Both the position numbers and the translations under genes were made by a program. From contig CATQHS010000001.1 in NCBI GenBank assembly GCA_958296055.1, positions 643,808 through 692,276 of the forward strand: 48,469 nt of DNA. Direction: 5' to 3'. The notes under the pieces are model-generated. The model was not told the origin of the DNA, searched no databases, and saw only the letters and a program-made list of their open reading frames with translations. Shown piece by piece: positions 24,792 through 32,817 of this stretch (position 1 is the stretch's first letter; each line of letters opens with the position of its first letter). This DNA is from an uncultured Acidimicrobiales bacterium (lineage in GTDB: Bacteria > Actinomycetota > Acidimicrobiia > Acidimicrobiales > Aldehydirespiratoraceae).

Positions 24792-25364
24792 GTGCTCGAC
24801 CACGTCTTCACCGACGCCATCGGCGCCCTGCGCGACGCCTTCGCCGACGCCCGGCTGGAGCGGCTGGCCTTCGAGGAGCGCTTCCAGACCGACCTGCTGC
24901 TGGGTGACCTGACCTGGGAGACCTCCTACGGCCTTCCAGGCGAGGGCCTGCCCGCCCGGGTCCAGGCCGACATGACCTGCGTGTGGCCGACGTGGTCGCA
25001 GACCGCCTACCGGAACTGGTACATCGACGACTACACCGAGCCGTCCCGGATACTGATCCAGATCGTGCTGCGCATACAGGGCCTGGCCGAGTTGCCGGCG
25101 GTGGCCCCGATGCTGGAGGCGCTGCCCGCCCTCAGCCCCCCCATCGGCGCCGAGCCCCTGGTGCGGACCGGGCCGACCATAGAATCGGCCTACGGGGCCG
25201 ACCTCGACGACATCGAGCACGCGGCCGAGATCGGCTACGAAGGCGCCTACGAACTGGACGAGGCCGGGCTGGCCGACGGCTCCGCGCTCGACCGGCACTT
25301 CAACGCGCTGGGCGGGTGGATCGCCTCGCTGCTGGTAAGGCTGGGCGACCTGGATCTCCGCTGA
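24792..25364 (+). CDS. Hypothetical protein (190 residues)
   Basis: The protein starts at a GTG (LDHVFTDAIGALRDAF) and has no signal peptide or membrane segment. It has a mixed alpha/beta appearance with aromatic-rich segments WPTWSQTAYRNWYIDDY and a C-terminal helix. The frame is well formed with GC-rich third positions like its neighbours, and opposite frames look like shadows. I do not recognise the family. It is convergent with the ferritin-like gene. Confidence 0.6.
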   Translation: MLDHVFTDAIGALRDAFADARLERLAFEERFQTDLLLGDLTWETSYGLPGEGLPARVQADMTCVWPTWSQTAYRNWYIDDYTEPSRILIQIVLRIQGLAELPAVAPMLEALPALSPPIGAEPLVRTGPTIESAYGADLDDIEHAAEIGYEGAYELDEAGLADGSALDRHFNALGGWIASLLVRLGDLDLR

Positions 25365-25395
25365 GGCGCCGCTGACTGTTTCCGGACTGTTCCGC

Positions 25396-26514
25396 CTAGG
25401 CGGCAGGCTTGTCGATGTCGCGGGGCTCGTTGATGTCGTAGGTGAGGAATTGCTCGCCGGTGTCGGGGAGGTGTTCGTAGTCGATAATGCCGATCTCGGT
25501 GTACTTGCGGCGCAGCCACCCGTCGCCGGCGTCGAGCAGGCCGAGCTTGCGGCAGTTGGGGACGATCTTGGAGAACAGCAGCGGCTGAAACTGCAAGTCG
25601 TCTTCGGAGGCCTCGAACAGCAGGCGGCGGGTTATCTCCCTGGTGTCGACCCCGAAATAGTCCCACACCTCCTGCTGCAGGAACCGGTCCCGCATCCTCA
25701 CCGTGGCCTCGAAGGCGAACTCCTGGCGCTCCCGGATCTCCGGGGCAGTCATGTCGGCGTAGATCTCCCGCAGCGACAGCACCCCGAAGGCCACGTGGCG
25801 GGCCTCGTCGCTCATCACGTAGCGCAGGATCTTCTTGAGCAGCGGCTCGTCGGTCAGGGCGTGCATGAACCCGAAGGCGGCCAGGGCCAGGCCCTCCACC
25901 ATGATCTGCATGCCCAAGTAGGTCATGTCCCAGCGGCTGTCGTTGATGATGTCGTCGAGCAACAGCCTCAGGTGGGGGTTGATCGGGTAGCCGCCGCCCA
26001 GCTTCTCATCCAGGTACCTCGAGAACACCTCCACGTGACGGGCCTCGTCGATGACCTGGGTGCTGGCGTAGTACTTGGCGTCGATCCAGGGGACGGTCTC
26101 CACGATCTTGGCCGTGCACAGCAGGGCCCCCTGCTCGCCGTGCACGAACTGCGACATGCGCCACTTGAGCGACTGGTGGCCGAACTCGGCCCACTCCGCG
26201 TCGCCCCACGAGGCCACCGGGGAGGTCGGGTCGTTGGTGAGCACGGAGCTGGTGGCCATCTCGTCTTGGAAGTTCAAGGTGTTGTATGGGTCCACCTCGA
26301 TCGACCAGTCCAGGTCGGTGGTGGCGTTCCACTGGGAGGTCTTGGCCTTCTCGTACAGCTTGTCGAGTTGGGCCCGCTCCCCCTTGCCGTAGTCCCAGGT
26401 GAAGATGGCGTCGGCGTTGTCCTCCACGGCGTGGATCACCGAGGTGACGTCGTCGTTGAACCGGGAGATGTCCATGATGGCGTCGAGGTCGTTCGGGTGG
26501 TCGCGGCCCTTCAT
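25396..26514 (-). CDS. Ferritin-like diiron-carboxylate protein
   Basis: A 372-residue, mainly helical protein with the ferritin/R2-type four-helix core. Iron ligands are suggested by QFVHGEQGAL, the first DEARH (TQVIDEARHVEVFSRYLD), QIMVEGLALAAFG and the second DEARH (RYVMSDEARHVAFGVLSL). These two E...DExRH pairs are the standard carboxylate-bridged diiron pattern of the ferritin-like oxygenase families (AurF-like and related mycobacterial proteins). Enzymatic activity (oxygenase or desaturase) is likely but its substrate is unknown. The gene stands alone between a convergent hypothetical gene and an upstream kinase gene on the same strand. Confidence 0.8.
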   Translation of the reverse strand: MKGRDHPNDLDAIMDISRFNDDVTSVIHAVEDNADAIFTWDYGKGERAQLDKLYEKAKTSQWNATTDLDWSIEVDPYNTLNFQDEMATSSVLTNDPTSPVASWGDAEWAEFGHQSLKWRMSQFVHGEQGALLCTAKIVETVPWIDAKYYASTQVIDEARHVEVFSRYLDEKLGGGYPINPHLRLLLDDIINDSRWDMTYLGMQIMVEGLALAAFGFMHALTDEPLLKKILRYVMSDEARHVAFGVLSLREIYADMTAPEIRERQEFAFEATVRMRDRFLQQEVWDYFGVDTREITRRLLFEASEDDLQFQPLLFSKIVPNCRKLGLLDAGDGWLRRKYTEIGIIDYEHLPDTGEQFLTYDINEPRDIDKPAA

Positions 26515-26548
26515 CAGGTCTCCGGGGAAATGCGGGGGCCCGGAGACC

Positions 26549-27523
26549 CTACAGCAGCCGGGCCAGTTCCATGCGAGGCCGGGCCCCGATGCAGCCGATT
26601 ATCTCGGCCGCGGCCAGGCTCCCGAGCTCGGCGCAGCGGGTGAGAGGGGCGCCCGCGGCGAGGCCGTGCAGGAACCCGGAGGCGTACAGGTCGCCGGCCC
26701 CGGTGACGTCCACCACCTCGGAGCCGGGGCGGGCCGGCACCTCGGCCACCCCGGCCGACGACACCACCACCGAGCCCCGGTGCCCCCGGGTCACCGCCGC
26801 CGTCTCCACCACGCCGGCCAGGCGGCGGCGGGCCTCGGCCGGGTCGTCGGTCTCGAACAGGGACTGCGCCTCGGCCTCGTTGGCGAAGACCAGATCGACC
26901 TTGTCATCAATGAGGTCAAGCCACTCGGAGCGGTGGCGGTCCACGCACAGGGAGTCCGACAGGGTGAGCGCCACCAGCCGCCCGGCGGCCCGGGCCGCGT
27001 CCATGGCCGTGCGGATGGCGGCCTTGGCCACATCCACGTCCCAGAGGTAGCCCTCGCAGTAGGTGATGGCGGCCGAGGCGACCAGATCGGCGTCGATGTC
27101 GGCCGGGTCAAGCAGGGCCGAGATCCCAAGGAACGTGTTCATGGTCCGCTCGGCGTCGGGCGTGACCTGGATGAGACAGCGGGCGGTGGGGGGGCCTTCG
27201 GGCGCGGGCGGCACGTCGAAGGCCACGCCCGCCGACCTGATGTCGCGGGCGAACACCCCGCCGAGGCGGTCGTTGCGGACCTTGCCCACATAGGCGGCCG
27301 AGCCGCCGAAGGAGGCCACCCCGGCCATGGTGTTGGCGGCCGAACCCCCCGAGGTCTCCACGGCCGGGGGCATGGCCGCGTAAAGCCGGTCGGAGCGCTG
27401 GGCGTCCACCAAGGTCATGGCCCCCTTGGCCAGGCCGTGGCCGGCGATGAAGGGCTCGGGCACCGCGGCGATCACGTCGACGATGGCGTTGCCGACGCCG
27501 ACCACATCGATCACAGGATCCAC
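26549..27523 (-). CDS. PfkB-family kinase, adenosine-kinase-like
   Basis: A 324-residue ribokinase-fold sugar/nucleoside kinase. Visible are VGVGNAIVDVIA at the N-terminus, the SGGSAANTMAGVASFGG substrate-binding signature, and FANEAEAQSLF. The C-terminal PfkB signature VVDVTGAGDLYASGFLHGL holds the anion hole and catalytic Asp. The overall arrangement resembles bacterial adenosine kinases, which would phosphorylate adenosine to AMP and complement the adenosine deaminase elsewhere in the window. Another nucleoside or sugar remains possible. It is divergent from the M1 aminopeptidase. Confidence 0.85.
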   Translation of the reverse strand: MDPVIDVVGVGNAIVDVIAAVPEPFIAGHGLAKGAMTLVDAQRSDRLYAAMPPAVETSGGSAANTMAGVASFGGSAAYVGKVRNDRLGGVFARDIRSAGVAFDVPPAPEGPPTARCLIQVTPDAERTMNTFLGISALLDPADIDADLVASAAITYCEGYLWDVDVAKAAIRTAMDAARAAGRLVALTLSDSLCVDRHRSEWLDLIDDKVDLVFANEAEAQSLFETDDPAEARRRLAGVVETAAVTRGHRGSVVVSSAGVAEVPARPGSEVVDVTGAGDLYASGFLHGLAAGAPLTRCAELGSLAAAEIIGCIGARPRMELARLL

Positions 27524-27624
27524 CCGAACCTCCGGGCCGCCCGTCCCCGTTGCCGCCGGCCGGCGGGACTCTACATCTCAGAACACCGGGGAACCCCCGG
27601 GAACCCCTCGGGGAACCCCCCGGA

Positions 27625-27672
27625 TTTTCTGAGTAACCGTTGTCGTATAGCGACAATTCTTTGCTCAGAAAA
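27625..27672. promoter_or_regulatory. Nested inverted repeat in the divergent kinase/aminopeptidase intergenic region
   Basis: An outer perfect 9-bp inverted repeat TTTTCTGAG (27625-27633) / CTCAGAAAA (27664-27672) encloses an inner 6-bp pair TTGTCG (27640-27645) / CGACAA (27651-27656). It is flanked on both sides by G/C-rich repeats, GGGGAACCCC-like on the left and CTTGGGGACCCCGG twice on the right. It could be a paired operator controlling both divergent genes or a transcribed hairpin. No protein-coding content is likely. Confidence 0.5.
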
Positions 27673-27717
27673 CTTGGGGACCCCGGCTTGGGGACCCCGG
27701 TTTGGGGGACCCGGGGT

Positions 27718-27723
27718 GATAAT
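27718..27723 (+). promoter_or_regulatory. Candidate -10 box of the aminopeptidase gene (leaderless start)
   Basis: GATAAT ends 6 bases before the GTG at 27730, placing the transcription start at the start codon. No -35 at normal spacing is clear in the G/C-rich repeats upstream, and no Shine-Dalgarno sequence is present. Confidence 0.45.
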
Positions 27724-27729
27724 GGGCCG

Positions 27730-30360
27730 GTGAGCCCGCGGCTGCCGGGCGGGGTGGTGCCCCGCCGCTACCGGATCGAGTTGGACGTAGACCTCGACGG
27801 GGCCGCCTTCGCTGGCACGGTCGGCATCGACATCGACATCTCCCAGACCACAGACGCCATCGTGTGCAACGCCGCCGACTTGGACGTCACCGAGGCCTTT
27901 ATCACCCGCGGCGATATCACCCGCGGCGACGCCCTCGGCTCCGGCGGCGACCGGTACGGCGATAGGACCGGCGGCGAACCGGTCGGCCCGGGCCCGGGCG
28001 CCTGCCAACTCGGCGTGGCCCTCGACCCCGAAAGCGAGCGCCTCGTCCTCGCCGACCCGGCGGGCGGCGGCTTCGAGCCGGGGCCGGCCCGGCTCGACAT
28101 CTCCTTTCACGGCGTCCTCAACGACCAACTCCGGGGCTTCTACCGCTCCACCTACACCGACGACGCCGGCCGCATCCGCACCGTCGCCGCCACCCAGTTC
28201 CAGTCCACCGACGCCCGGCGGGCTTTCCCGTGCTGGGACGAGCCCGCCTTCAAAGCCTCCTTCGAAGCCGCCCTAGTGGTGGACGAAGGGCTGCTGGCCG
28301 TCTCCAACACGGCCGAGACCGGCCGAGCGCCGGCCGGGCCGGGCCGGGTGAGGATCAGCTTCGCCCCCACCATGGCGATGTCCACCTATCTGGTGGCCTT
28401 CGTGGTCGGCCCCCTGGAGGCCACCGAGCCGGTGATGGCCGACGGGGTCCCGATCCGGGTCCTGCACCGGCCGGGCCGGGCCGGCCAGACCGCCTTCGCC
28501 CTGGAGGTGGCCGTCCACGCCCTGAAGTGGTACAGCCGCTACTACGGCATCGCCTACCCCTCCGACAAGGTGGATCTGGTGGCCCTGCCCGACTTCGCCT
28601 TCGGGGCCATGGAGAACCTGGGCTGCGTCACTTTCCGGGAGGTGCTGCTGCTGGTGGACCCGGCCGCCGCCAGCCAGCCCGAACTGGAGCGGGTGGCCGC
28701 GGTGATCAGCCACGAGCTGGCCCACATGTGGTTCGGGGACCTGGTCACCATGGCTTGGTGGGAGGGCATCTGGCTCAACGAGGCCTTCGCCACCTTCATG
28801 GAGACGGCCTGCACCGACGCCTACCGGCCCGACTGGAAGGTGTGGTCCTCCTTCGGCCGGGCCCGGGCCGCGGCCCTGGCCACCGACGCCCTGGCCGCCA
28901 CCCGGCCGGTCGAGTACCCGGTGGCCACCCCCGCCGACGCCGAGGACATGTTCGACGTCTTGACCTACGAGAAGGGGGCGGCGCTGGTCCGCATGCTGGA
29001 GCAGTACCTGGGACCCGAGGCGTTCCGGGACGGGGTGCGGCTCTATCTGCGCCGCCACGCCTACGCCAACACCGCCACCGCCGACCTGTGGGACGCGCTG
29101 GAGGAGGCGTCGGGCCAGCCGGTGCGGTCGATGATGGACGGCTGGATATACCAGGGGGGCTACCCGGTGGTGAGCGCCCAGGCCGACGGCAAGGGCGGGC
29201 TGGTCGTCGCCCAGCGCCACTTCACCCTGGACCCAGCCCAGGCTGATGCCGACCGGACCTGGGCGGTGCCCCTGCGCATCCGCGCCTCCGACGGCGGGAG
29301 CGAGGGTGAAGGCGGAGCCTCCGACGGCGAGACCCGGTTCCTGCTCGACAGCCCCCGAGCGGTGGTGCCCGGGGTTTCCGGGCCGCCGGCGACCCTGAAC
29401 GGGGGCGGGACCGGCTTCTACCGGGCCGAGTTGGACGCCGACGCCCGGGCCGCGGTCGCTGCCGCCGGGCCGGGGGCGCGGTCGGCCGAGGAGCGACACG
29501 GCCTGATCGACGACGCCTGGGCCCTGGCCCTGTCGGGGGCCATGACCGCGCCCGAGCTGCTGGAGTTGATGGCCGGGGGGTTTGCCACCGAGCGGGATCT
29601 GAACGTGTGGCAGGCCCTGGCCGCAGCCTGGGCCGGGCTGAGGCGCATCGCCGACGGAGAGGCCGCCGCCGGGCTGGGCCGGATCATCACTGCGGCCAGC
29701 GACGAGGCCATGGCCGCGGTCGGCTGGGCCGCCCGGCCCGGAGACGACGACCGCACCCGGGAGCTGCGGGCCGTCCTGGTGCGGCTGCGGGGGGCCACGG
29801 CCGACGACCCGGCTGCCGTCGAGGCGTGCCGGTCCCGCCTCGACGACCCCGACCCGAGCCTGGCCGCGGCCGCCCTCACGGTGACCGCCCACCACGGCGA
29901 CGCCGCCGACTTCGCCCGCATCCGGGACCGTTTCGCCCGGGCCACAGACCCTCAGAGCGAGCAGCGCCACCTCATGGCCCTGGCCGACTTCGCCCACCCC
30001 GAGTTGGTGATGGGAATCCTCGAAAACACCCTCGACGGCACGGTGCGGACCCAGGACGGCCCCTACCTAGTCCGCCGGGCCCTGGCCAACCGGCGCGTCG
30101 GTGGAGCGGCCTGGGATTTCACCGCCGCCAACTGGGACGAACTCGCCCGGATATTCCCGGGCAACTCGCTGGGGAGGATGCTGGAAGGGATAGTCGGCCT
30201 GGACCGCCCCGAGCAGGCCGAGCGGGTCCGCTCCTTCTTGGCCGACCACCCCGTCCCCCAGGGCGCCAAGCAGATCGCCCAGCACTTGGAGCGCCAACAG
30301 GTCAACGTCGCCTTCCGCCACCGCGAAACCGACCGCCTGGCCGCCGCCATCCTGCGGTAG
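27730..30360 (+). CDS. pepN: M1-family zinc aminopeptidase N
   Basis: An 876-residue metallo-aminopeptidase. GAMEN appears in FAFGAMENLGCVTF, and the zinc site is VISHELAHMWFGD (HExxH) followed by the third ligand Glu in WLNEAFATFME. A C-terminal helical ERAP1-like domain (about residues 540-870) completes the family layout. The length is normal. The frame is open further upstream to 27640, but that part is encoded by the intergenic repeats, so the GTG at 27730 (SPRLPGGVVPRRYRIELD) was chosen. It removes N-terminal amino acids from peptides in the cytoplasm. A 20-bp tandem repeat array begins right after its stop codon. Confidence 0.93.
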   Translation: MSPRLPGGVVPRRYRIELDVDLDGAAFAGTVGIDIDISQTTDAIVCNAADLDVTEAFITRGDITRGDALGSGGDRYGDRTGGEPVGPGPGACQLGVALDPESERLVLADPAGGGFEPGPARLDISFHGVLNDQLRGFYRSTYTDDAGRIRTVAATQFQSTDARRAFPCWDEPAFKASFEAALVVDEGLLAVSNTAETGRAPAGPGRVRISFAPTMAMSTYLVAFVVGPLEATEPVMADGVPIRVLHRPGRAGQTAFALEVAVHALKWYSRYYGIAYPSDKVDLVALPDFAFGAMENLGCVTFREVLLLVDPAAASQPELERVAAVISHELAHMWFGDLVTMAWWEGIWLNEAFATFMETACTDAYRPDWKVWSSFGRARAAALATDALAATRPVEYPVATPADAEDMFDVLTYEKGAALVRMLEQYLGPEAFRDGVRLYLRRHAYANTATADLWDALEEASGQPVRSMMDGWIYQGGYPVVSAQADGKGGLVVAQRHFTLDPAQADADRTWAVPLRIRASDGGSEGEGGASDGETRFLLDSPRAVVPGVSGPPATLNGGGTGFYRAELDADARAAVAAAGPGARSAEERHGLIDDAWALALSGAMTAPELLELMAGGFATERDLNVWQALAAAWAGLRRIADGEAAAGLGRIITAASDEAMAAVGWAARPGDDDRTRELRAVLVRLRGATADDPAAVEACRSRLDDPDPSLAAAALTVTAHHGDAADFARIRDRFARATDPQSEQRHLMALADFAHPELVMGILENTLDGTVRTQDGPYLVRRALANRRVGGAAWDFTAANWDELARIFPGNSLGRMLEGIVGLDRPEQAERVRSFLADHPVPQGAKQIAQHLERQQVNVAFRHRETDRLAAAILR

Positions 30361-30498
30361 TGGCTCCCTAGCCTCACTAATGGCCCCCCAGCCTCACTAG
30401 TGGCTCCCCAGCCTCACTAATGGCTCCCCAGCCTCACTAGTGGCTCCCTCGCCTCACTAATGGCCCCCCAGCCTCACTAGTGGCTCCCTCTCACTGGG
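30361..30498 (+). repeat. 20-bp tandem repeat array after pepN
   Basis: Six perfect-length 20-bp units start at 30361, 30381, 30401, 30421, 30441 and 30461, and a partial seventh starts at 30481. Consensus is TGGCTCCCCAGCCTCACTAR. The last base alternates A, G, A, G, A, G, so a 40-bp super-unit is also present. There are no spacers, so it is not CRISPR. It ends about 150 bases before the low-GC Dpd island. Confidence 0.95.
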
Positions 30499-30517
30499 CC
30501 GCGACGGCGTAATGGAC

Positions 30518-30547
30518 GTTCTGCTCACCAGTTGAGCCACCGGCCCC
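30518..30547 (-). other. tRNA 5'-half-like sequence at the island border
   Basis: Read on the minus strand, GGGGCCG, a 3-base link and GCTCAACTGGTGAGC resemble an acceptor strand plus D-arm (GCTC/GAGC stem). A CAT triplet follows about where an anticodon would be, but the anticodon stem pairs poorly and no T-arm or 3' acceptor strand exists. At most it is a degenerate tRNA remnant, and the similarity could be chance. The rest of 30499-30648 shows no gene or signal. Confidence 0.25.
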
Positions 30548-30648
30548 TCGCTATCCCGGGTTCACGTCGTTGCTGCTGGAGCCGCGGGGCACGGATAAGA
30601 CCGCCTGATGGGAGGGCTGGTCGAAACAGCGCGGCGGTCGCACTGCAT

Positions 30649-32817
30649 CTAGTCAGCCGACGTAGCCCACTCCAACAGATCTCGAAATAAAGATGTGGCC
30701 CCGCGTCCGTTCACACGGACCAGTCGCGATGTCTCGACTGAGCGCTCGATTGCATCAGTTGCTGCGTGCTTCGCATGGCTCGTCTGCATCAGAACGACGT
30801 CCGAACTACGGACGAGACCGTCCAACTCGGAGTTGTTCGAGTGAGCATGCGATAGCCGCACGTCAACGTCAGGCCACTCGTCACGGATCCAGCGTGCGGC
30901 GTTGTTGGCTGCGGACTCCAACAATGAGTAGATACCAACACGCCTGAAGGACTTGACGCTTCGAGAGGTTTGGGCCTCAGAGCCATCTGTCAGCGGTGGG
31001 TCGAAATCGAGACCTGCTTCGGTGAACAATTTTCGCAGCAAGATTGCTTCGGTATCTGGGATTCGCCTGAACCAAGAGACAGCAACAGCGAGTGCATCAT
31101 CGAATAACTCCTCGCGAAGGCAGGGATCGGGGATGGCACTGAACAACACGACATCCAAGATCCCTATAAACCAGTCGACCTCCCGAGGGCCGAGTCGAAC
31201 TAGTTGGTCACATATAGCAGTTATAGCGATCCTGCAATCATCAGTTGTGCAACCCGTTTGAAGAATATCACTGAGCAGATCGAGAGCGGCTCGCCTCTCC
31301 GCTCGTCCAGGATCGCTGCCAAGCATGATGTCAAAGATCGTGACCGCCAGCGGCACAGACGATGGCCGAAGACCATCATCTGCCACAAGCGACCGTACGA
31401 GAACTGGAAGACCATTGCGCACTCTGCCTCGACGCTTGTCGTGCAATGCATCGAGCAGTTCGCCAGCGAACTTGTCAGCCGCTTCATCCACTGTGAGAGC
31501 AGCGCTCTCCCAAGTGGAAGACCAATCGCAAAGAAGATCTGGACGGTCGGGCCATTCACCCTGAAGCCAGTCGATCCAACCGTCAGGAACCTGGGTACCC
31601 TGATTGCGTTCGACCAACTGTGTGTAGAACGCACCTTCAACGGCCTGGGCAAACAGTGCTTCGCGGTCGAGTTCCGGCAGTCGGTCCACAAGGGCTACTG
31701 CCCGCGCTGCGGCGGCAGCACTACCTAGATTGAGCGCAGCGTGCATGACCACTGCCGCGACACGGCGATCTGGCTCGACCCGTTCAGCGGTATCGAGAAC
31801 CATTTCGTACTCTCCGCGTTGGTAGAGATCAAGAACTGCAGGGATTCCGTCGAAAGGTCGAGCCTCTTCGAGTCCTCTCGCTGACGCAGATTCAAGGACA
31901 GCCACGATGTGTGCCACTAAGGCATCCTTGTTCCAGTTGGATTGGAGGGTGTTGATTACTCCGCGCCGTGGATGTTCCACTAGAAGTTCGGTCAAAGCGA
32001 GGCACCTTGCGCCATGGATAGACCGAATCTGGCTCGGATGCGCTAGTAGTCCAGGCCACGCTTGTTCAATGTCCGATGCGATCGAGCGCCAGTTGTCTAC
32101 CCCTGTCTTCGCAGCGGTCGGTGGGATGTGGAGGGCATCGGCGGCGCGGGCGAGATGATCGGTGACGGCTGGAGGTCGCCTCAATAGCGAGATATCCTCT
32201 AGGAGAGGGTCAGCCTTAAGTTCCTCAGGTGTTCCAAGGCAGCCGAGCAGTTCAACACGCAGGAATCTGAGGTTTATCGCCGACAGAAGACCACCAGCAC
32301 GGATTTCCTCTAGCGCATCCGTCGCCGAATTTCGATCTCTCGCCGCGATCGCTTCGTAGAAATGTCGCAGAACCCTGCCAACTGGTCGCGGCGCGTCGAT
32401 AGCACGTTCTGGGGTGAGCGTCCACACATCGACCAATGAGCTAACGTTCTCACGCGCTTCGCGCTGCCAGTTAGCCGCAACACGGCTTCGCAAGAGGGTT
32501 CCATTGTTGATCAGCAGTGCTGCCCTCTCATCAACGACATCCTCAGGTTGATCGACAACCAGTGTCTGGTCACATATGGGGGGACCGAGCCACGCGGCCA
32601 TCTCTTCCATCAGAAGCCGGCCGTCGCGATCAGACCCGGCGATTCCGTACCACCTCGTAATGTCGTTGACTCTGGCTGGCAGAAGAGTCCTCTTGCCGTC
32701 AGCGAGCCGACACAAGAGTACTCTGATCAACTCCTCAGCCTCGCCTTGTAGCGAGTTCACATCTACTTCGTTAGGCACATCGAAAAAGGCGCTCGCACGA
32801 GGGTCAATAATCCTCAT
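30649..32817 (-). CDS. dpdD: Dpd system protein DpdD
   Basis: A 722-residue protein, last gene of the island operon. It is mostly helical with repeated alpha-helical stretches in the middle. The C-terminal ~110 residues (VGIYSLLESAANNAARWI ... SSDVVLMQTSHAKHAATDAI) read like a DUF2325-type Rossmann-like domain. No nuclease or ATPase motif is visible. Identification as DpdD rests on size, position in a nine-gene Dpd-like run and that C-terminal domain. In the known system the D-K genes act in restricting DNA that lacks the 7-deazaguanine mark. The start at 32817 gives an ATGA overlap with dpdK; a longer start at 32829 is less likely. Confidence 0.75.
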   Translation of the reverse strand: MRIIDPRASAFFDVPNEVDVNSLQGEAEELIRVLLCRLADGKRTLLPARVNDITRWYGIAGSDRDGRLLMEEMAAWLGPPICDQTLVVDQPEDVVDERAALLINNGTLLRSRVAANWQREARENVSSLVDVWTLTPERAIDAPRPVGRVLRHFYEAIAARDRNSATDALEEIRAGGLLSAINLRFLRVELLGCLGTPEELKADPLLEDISLLRRPPAVTDHLARAADALHIPPTAAKTGVDNWRSIASDIEQAWPGLLAHPSQIRSIHGARCLALTELLVEHPRRGVINTLQSNWNKDALVAHIVAVLESASARGLEEARPFDGIPAVLDLYQRGEYEMVLDTAERVEPDRRVAAVVMHAALNLGSAAAAARAVALVDRLPELDREALFAQAVEGAFYTQLVERNQGTQVPDGWIDWLQGEWPDRPDLLCDWSSTWESAALTVDEAADKFAGELLDALHDKRRGRVRNGLPVLVRSLVADDGLRPSSVPLAVTIFDIMLGSDPGRAERRAALDLLSDILQTGCTTDDCRIAITAICDQLVRLGPREVDWFIGILDVVLFSAIPDPCLREELFDDALAVAVSWFRRIPDTEAILLRKLFTEAGLDFDPPLTDGSEAQTSRSVKSFRRVGIYSLLESAANNAARWIRDEWPDVDVRLSHAHSNNSELDGLVRSSDVVLMQTSHAKHAATDAIERSVETSRLVRVNGRGATSLFRDLLEWATSAD

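Noticed and set aside
25392..25403. Palindrome CCGCCTAGGCGG as a terminator
   Set aside because: It has no loop-forming centre and no T run, and it overlaps the end of the ferritin-like gene. It is probably a codon coincidence.
27640..27729. Longer pepN start at 27640
   Set aside because: The added 30 residues are encoded by the intergenic inverted and direct repeats and do not resemble the M1 N-terminus. A -10 box directly precedes the GTG at 27730.
28273..29997. Long - strand open frame of 574 codons
   Set aside because: It lies opposite the M1 aminopeptidase, is compositionally biased (Gly/His/Val) and shows no domain.
30361..30498. CRISPR array
   Set aside because: The 20-bp units are directly adjacent with no spacers, and no cas genes are present. 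It is a simple tandem repeat.
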